Source of the DNA: Chionis minor
Taxonomy: Eukaryota > Chordata > Aves > Charadriiformes > Chionididae
DNA: 64,000 nucleotides
Direction: 5' to 3'
Assembly (NCBI GenBank): GCA_013398295.1
Contig: VZSF01001371.1
Coordinates: 88,617 to 152,616 of the forward strand
Below are positions 62,190 through 64,000 of this stretch, piece by piece (within the stretch, counting starts at the first letter, position 1; every line of letters begins with the position of its first letter). The position numbers and the translations under genes were made by a program. A model generated the notes under the pieces. It was not told the origin of the DNA and did no database searches. It was given only the letters and a program-made list of their open reading frames with translations.

Positions 62190-62744
62190 CTGAAAGAGAT
62201 CTCACTATGTTAGAAACTAACAAAGATATGACCATAAGACTCCATTTAAGCAGGCCCAGTGGTGACTAACACAAACAAATCCTCCTTATGGTATAGCTTC
62301 TGTCATAATTCTTAGTGTTACTATGAAACTCTGCATCCTAGAGAAGTGAGCATGACTTAGTCTAAGGAAAACTGATGTAGGTCTCAACTGCTAACAAAAG
62401 ATGGCTACCTAATCATCTCAAAGTCAGGTTCATAGTTGTAGACAACCTAGTAGATGATTTTCAGAGGTTCTGAGCATTTGAACTGCCAAAGACTTCACCT
62501 GGAATTGTGGTCCCACTCCACAAGATACAGCCATGGATATTTCATATTGTCCATTAAACCGGGGCACTAAAAATCACATGCAGTTTTGAAAGTGCTAGCT
62601 GCTTCTCTTCTATTACTCTGTTTCCTCATCCTTAAAGTGGAAATAAATTGTTGGTTTCTGAGAGGTATTGATAAGCAGAGCTGTCTATTAACACCTTTAC
62701 ATACCTTTCACACACAAGAACAAGTAGAGTATGAGGGAAAAGGT
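62190..62744. other. Unassigned sequence between the TRPV6-like blocks and the ERV remnant
   Basis: No convincing further channel exon was seen. A minus-strand block near 62570-62500 ending at a GT (ccag|GTGAAG) has exon-like borders, but its translation does not match TRPV5/6. Confidence 0.5.
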
Positions 62745-63123
62745 TGTCGTGGTTTTGCCTCAGCCATCAGCAAAGAACCACACTCACCTACCCCCCCACA
62801 GTGGTGAGGGAAAATCGGTGAGGGAAAATTAGAAGAAAAAGGGAAAACTCGTGGCTTGAGATAAAGGCAGTTTAACAGAACAGCAAAGAAAAACAGAAAA
62901 CAATAACTCTGCTGGAGGGATGTACAAACAGGATTACCATACCACTGTGCACCGACCAGACCCAGGACCTGGGAAGACCCAGCCTGCTCCCAAGTCTGAC
63001 TTCCTCCCTCTGCCCCCTCCTGCCCCAGCCAGCTCACCCCTATAGACTGGGCATGGCAGTCACATGGTATGGAATACTTGTACCTTGCCAGGAATTAACC
63101 CTATCCCTAATGGAACCAGGACA
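62745..63123 (-). mobile_element. ERVL-like long terminal repeat, minus strand
   Basis: Read on the minus strand it starts TGTCCTGGTTCC and ends ACCACGACA. It contains the region around CTTTATCTCAAGCCACGAG and a CACTGTGGGGGGGTAGGTGAG block, all familiar from avian ERVL-type LTRs. Purine-rich sequence on its 63124-63145 side and pol-like coding beyond suggest this is the 3' LTR of a minus-strand provirus remnant. No clear target-site duplication was seen at the outer edge. Confidence 0.72.
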
Positions 63124-63634
63124 TTACCCACCCCGTATTATATACCCTCTGTGTTATGCCCCTGTCTTACAGTTTCCAATTAATTACCGCTACTTTTCCC
63201 TGTCTTATGTATACATACATATATACACATACAGATGCAATTTCCTTAAACTATGGGCGATCCCTCTAAAAAATGTCCATTGAGTTCATTTTATCCATGG
63301 CTTTGGGCTCCATCTGTTAGAACAGTCTCTCAGGGCAGGCGAGCTGGTGTGCACTGCTGGACTGTTCCATGCTGTATTTGGAGCTCGTGGCTGGCATAGC
63401 CAGTACGACCCATGGCACAGTCCACAGGCTGAAGATGTCAATCTTAAGGAAGTTGCTGGGCGCCAGCTGCTAAGGTCAGTTGTGATCCCATCACCACTGC
63501 ACTTCACTCAGTTTCATTACAGCCCATCTGTCATTAGTTTAGGTGATTCTTACCATCATACAACTCATAGCAATTATAGTAATAATGACATACAGTGGCA
63601 GCATTATTTAGCAACTGACATCATACAATTTGAT

Positions 63635-63958
63635 TTATTGTCTCTTCTCACACAAAATCAGACTCCCATGAGGTATGCATCGGACTTCCCCATCCTTCTG
63701 CATCACCCACCAAGTGCACCCAGGTCCTTGAGTGAAAGTGATCCTGCAGATGAGTTTGCCTCTGCCTGAGGCAGGACTAACCCAGACTGTCTTCCCAAGC
63801 ATATTCTTCACGTGCACTACAGCGACTTTATCCCCTTCTACAGTATGTGGAAGTTTTGATTGGGCAGGGCCAGCTCGATTAGCAGATCCCCTGGTGTTGA
63901 CTAACCAAGTAGCTTTTGCTAAATGTGTATTGTGTATTACAATGTTTGAAGGTCCCAC
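63635..63958 (-). pseudogene. ERVL-like pol fragment (integrase C-terminal region), partial
   Basis: A minus-strand open frame of about 107 residues, with motifs such as GKTVWVSPASGRGK and GPGCTWWVMQKDGEVRC, resembles the C-terminal DNA-binding end of an avian ERVL-type integrase. It lies upstream (in element orientation) of the LTR at 62745-63123, as expected for pol before the 3' end. The rest of the element would lie beyond the window edge. The stretch 63124-63634 between them shows no intact frame. Confidence 0.65.
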
Positions 63959-63968
63959 TACCCATGGN

Positions 63969-64000
63969 TGTGTATTACAATGTTTGAAGGTCCCACTACC
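63969..64000. repeat. Repeat of 63931-63962 after single N (likely false duplication)
   Basis: Sequence after the N at 63968 repeats that from 63931 at offset 38, ending at the window edge. It has the same form as the four other single-N joins. Confidence 0.8.

Noticed and set aside
62460..62580. Possible additional TRPV6-like exon on the minus strand
   Set aside because: A GT after ccag gives an exon-like border, but the translation does not match the expected S1 or linker sequence of TRPV5/6.

Overview
This is vertebrate nuclear DNA, almost certainly from a bird. Small exons sit in long introns with canonical GT/AG junctions. The interspersed repeats are mostly CR1 LINEs, with long terminal repeats and a pol remnant of avian endogenous-retrovirus type. 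Nothing looks bacterial.

Main gene, + strand, 1850-51828: an Eph receptor tyrosine kinase, read as EPHB6 (the avian gene may also be known as EPHB5/Cek9). I place 15 coding exons (numbered 2 to 16), which join in frame to 968 codons plus a stop. They cover the ephrin-binding domain, cysteine-rich region, two fibronectin III domains, transmembrane helix, juxtamembrane segment, full kinase domain, SAM domain and a C-terminal VEV motif. The signal-peptide exon lies upstream of the window or is not recognisable. Mammalian EPHB6 is a pseudokinase, but this copy keeps the VAIK lysine, the HRD aspartate and DFG, so it looks catalytically intact.

Region by region: 1-1849 is apparent intron 1. Intron 2 (1915-9406) holds a long minus-strand CR1 inflated by assembly duplication. 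Intron 3 (10104-22034) has an ERV LTR and two old CR1 fragments. Intron 5 (24650-40635) carries a long + strand CR1 with a 417-base gap, and a + CR1 nested in a minus CR1 that is again duplicated. The exons from 40636 to 51828 are more closely spaced. The 3'UTR ends near 52260. From there to 58926 I see no gene.

From 58927 to 62189, minus strand and convergent with EPHB6, lie exon-like blocks of a TRPV5/TRPV6-type calcium channel with frameshifts, deletions and in-frame stops, interrupted by an old CR1. EPHB6 and TRPV6 are convergent neighbours in mammals, so the location supports both identifications. The right edge (62745-63960) is a minus-strand ERVL-like remnant, consisting of an LTR plus the end of pol.

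Assembly caution: five isolated single Ns (5541, 7536, 33775, 35451, 63968) are each followed by a near-exact repeat of sequence already given. These look like unmerged contig overlaps, not real duplications.
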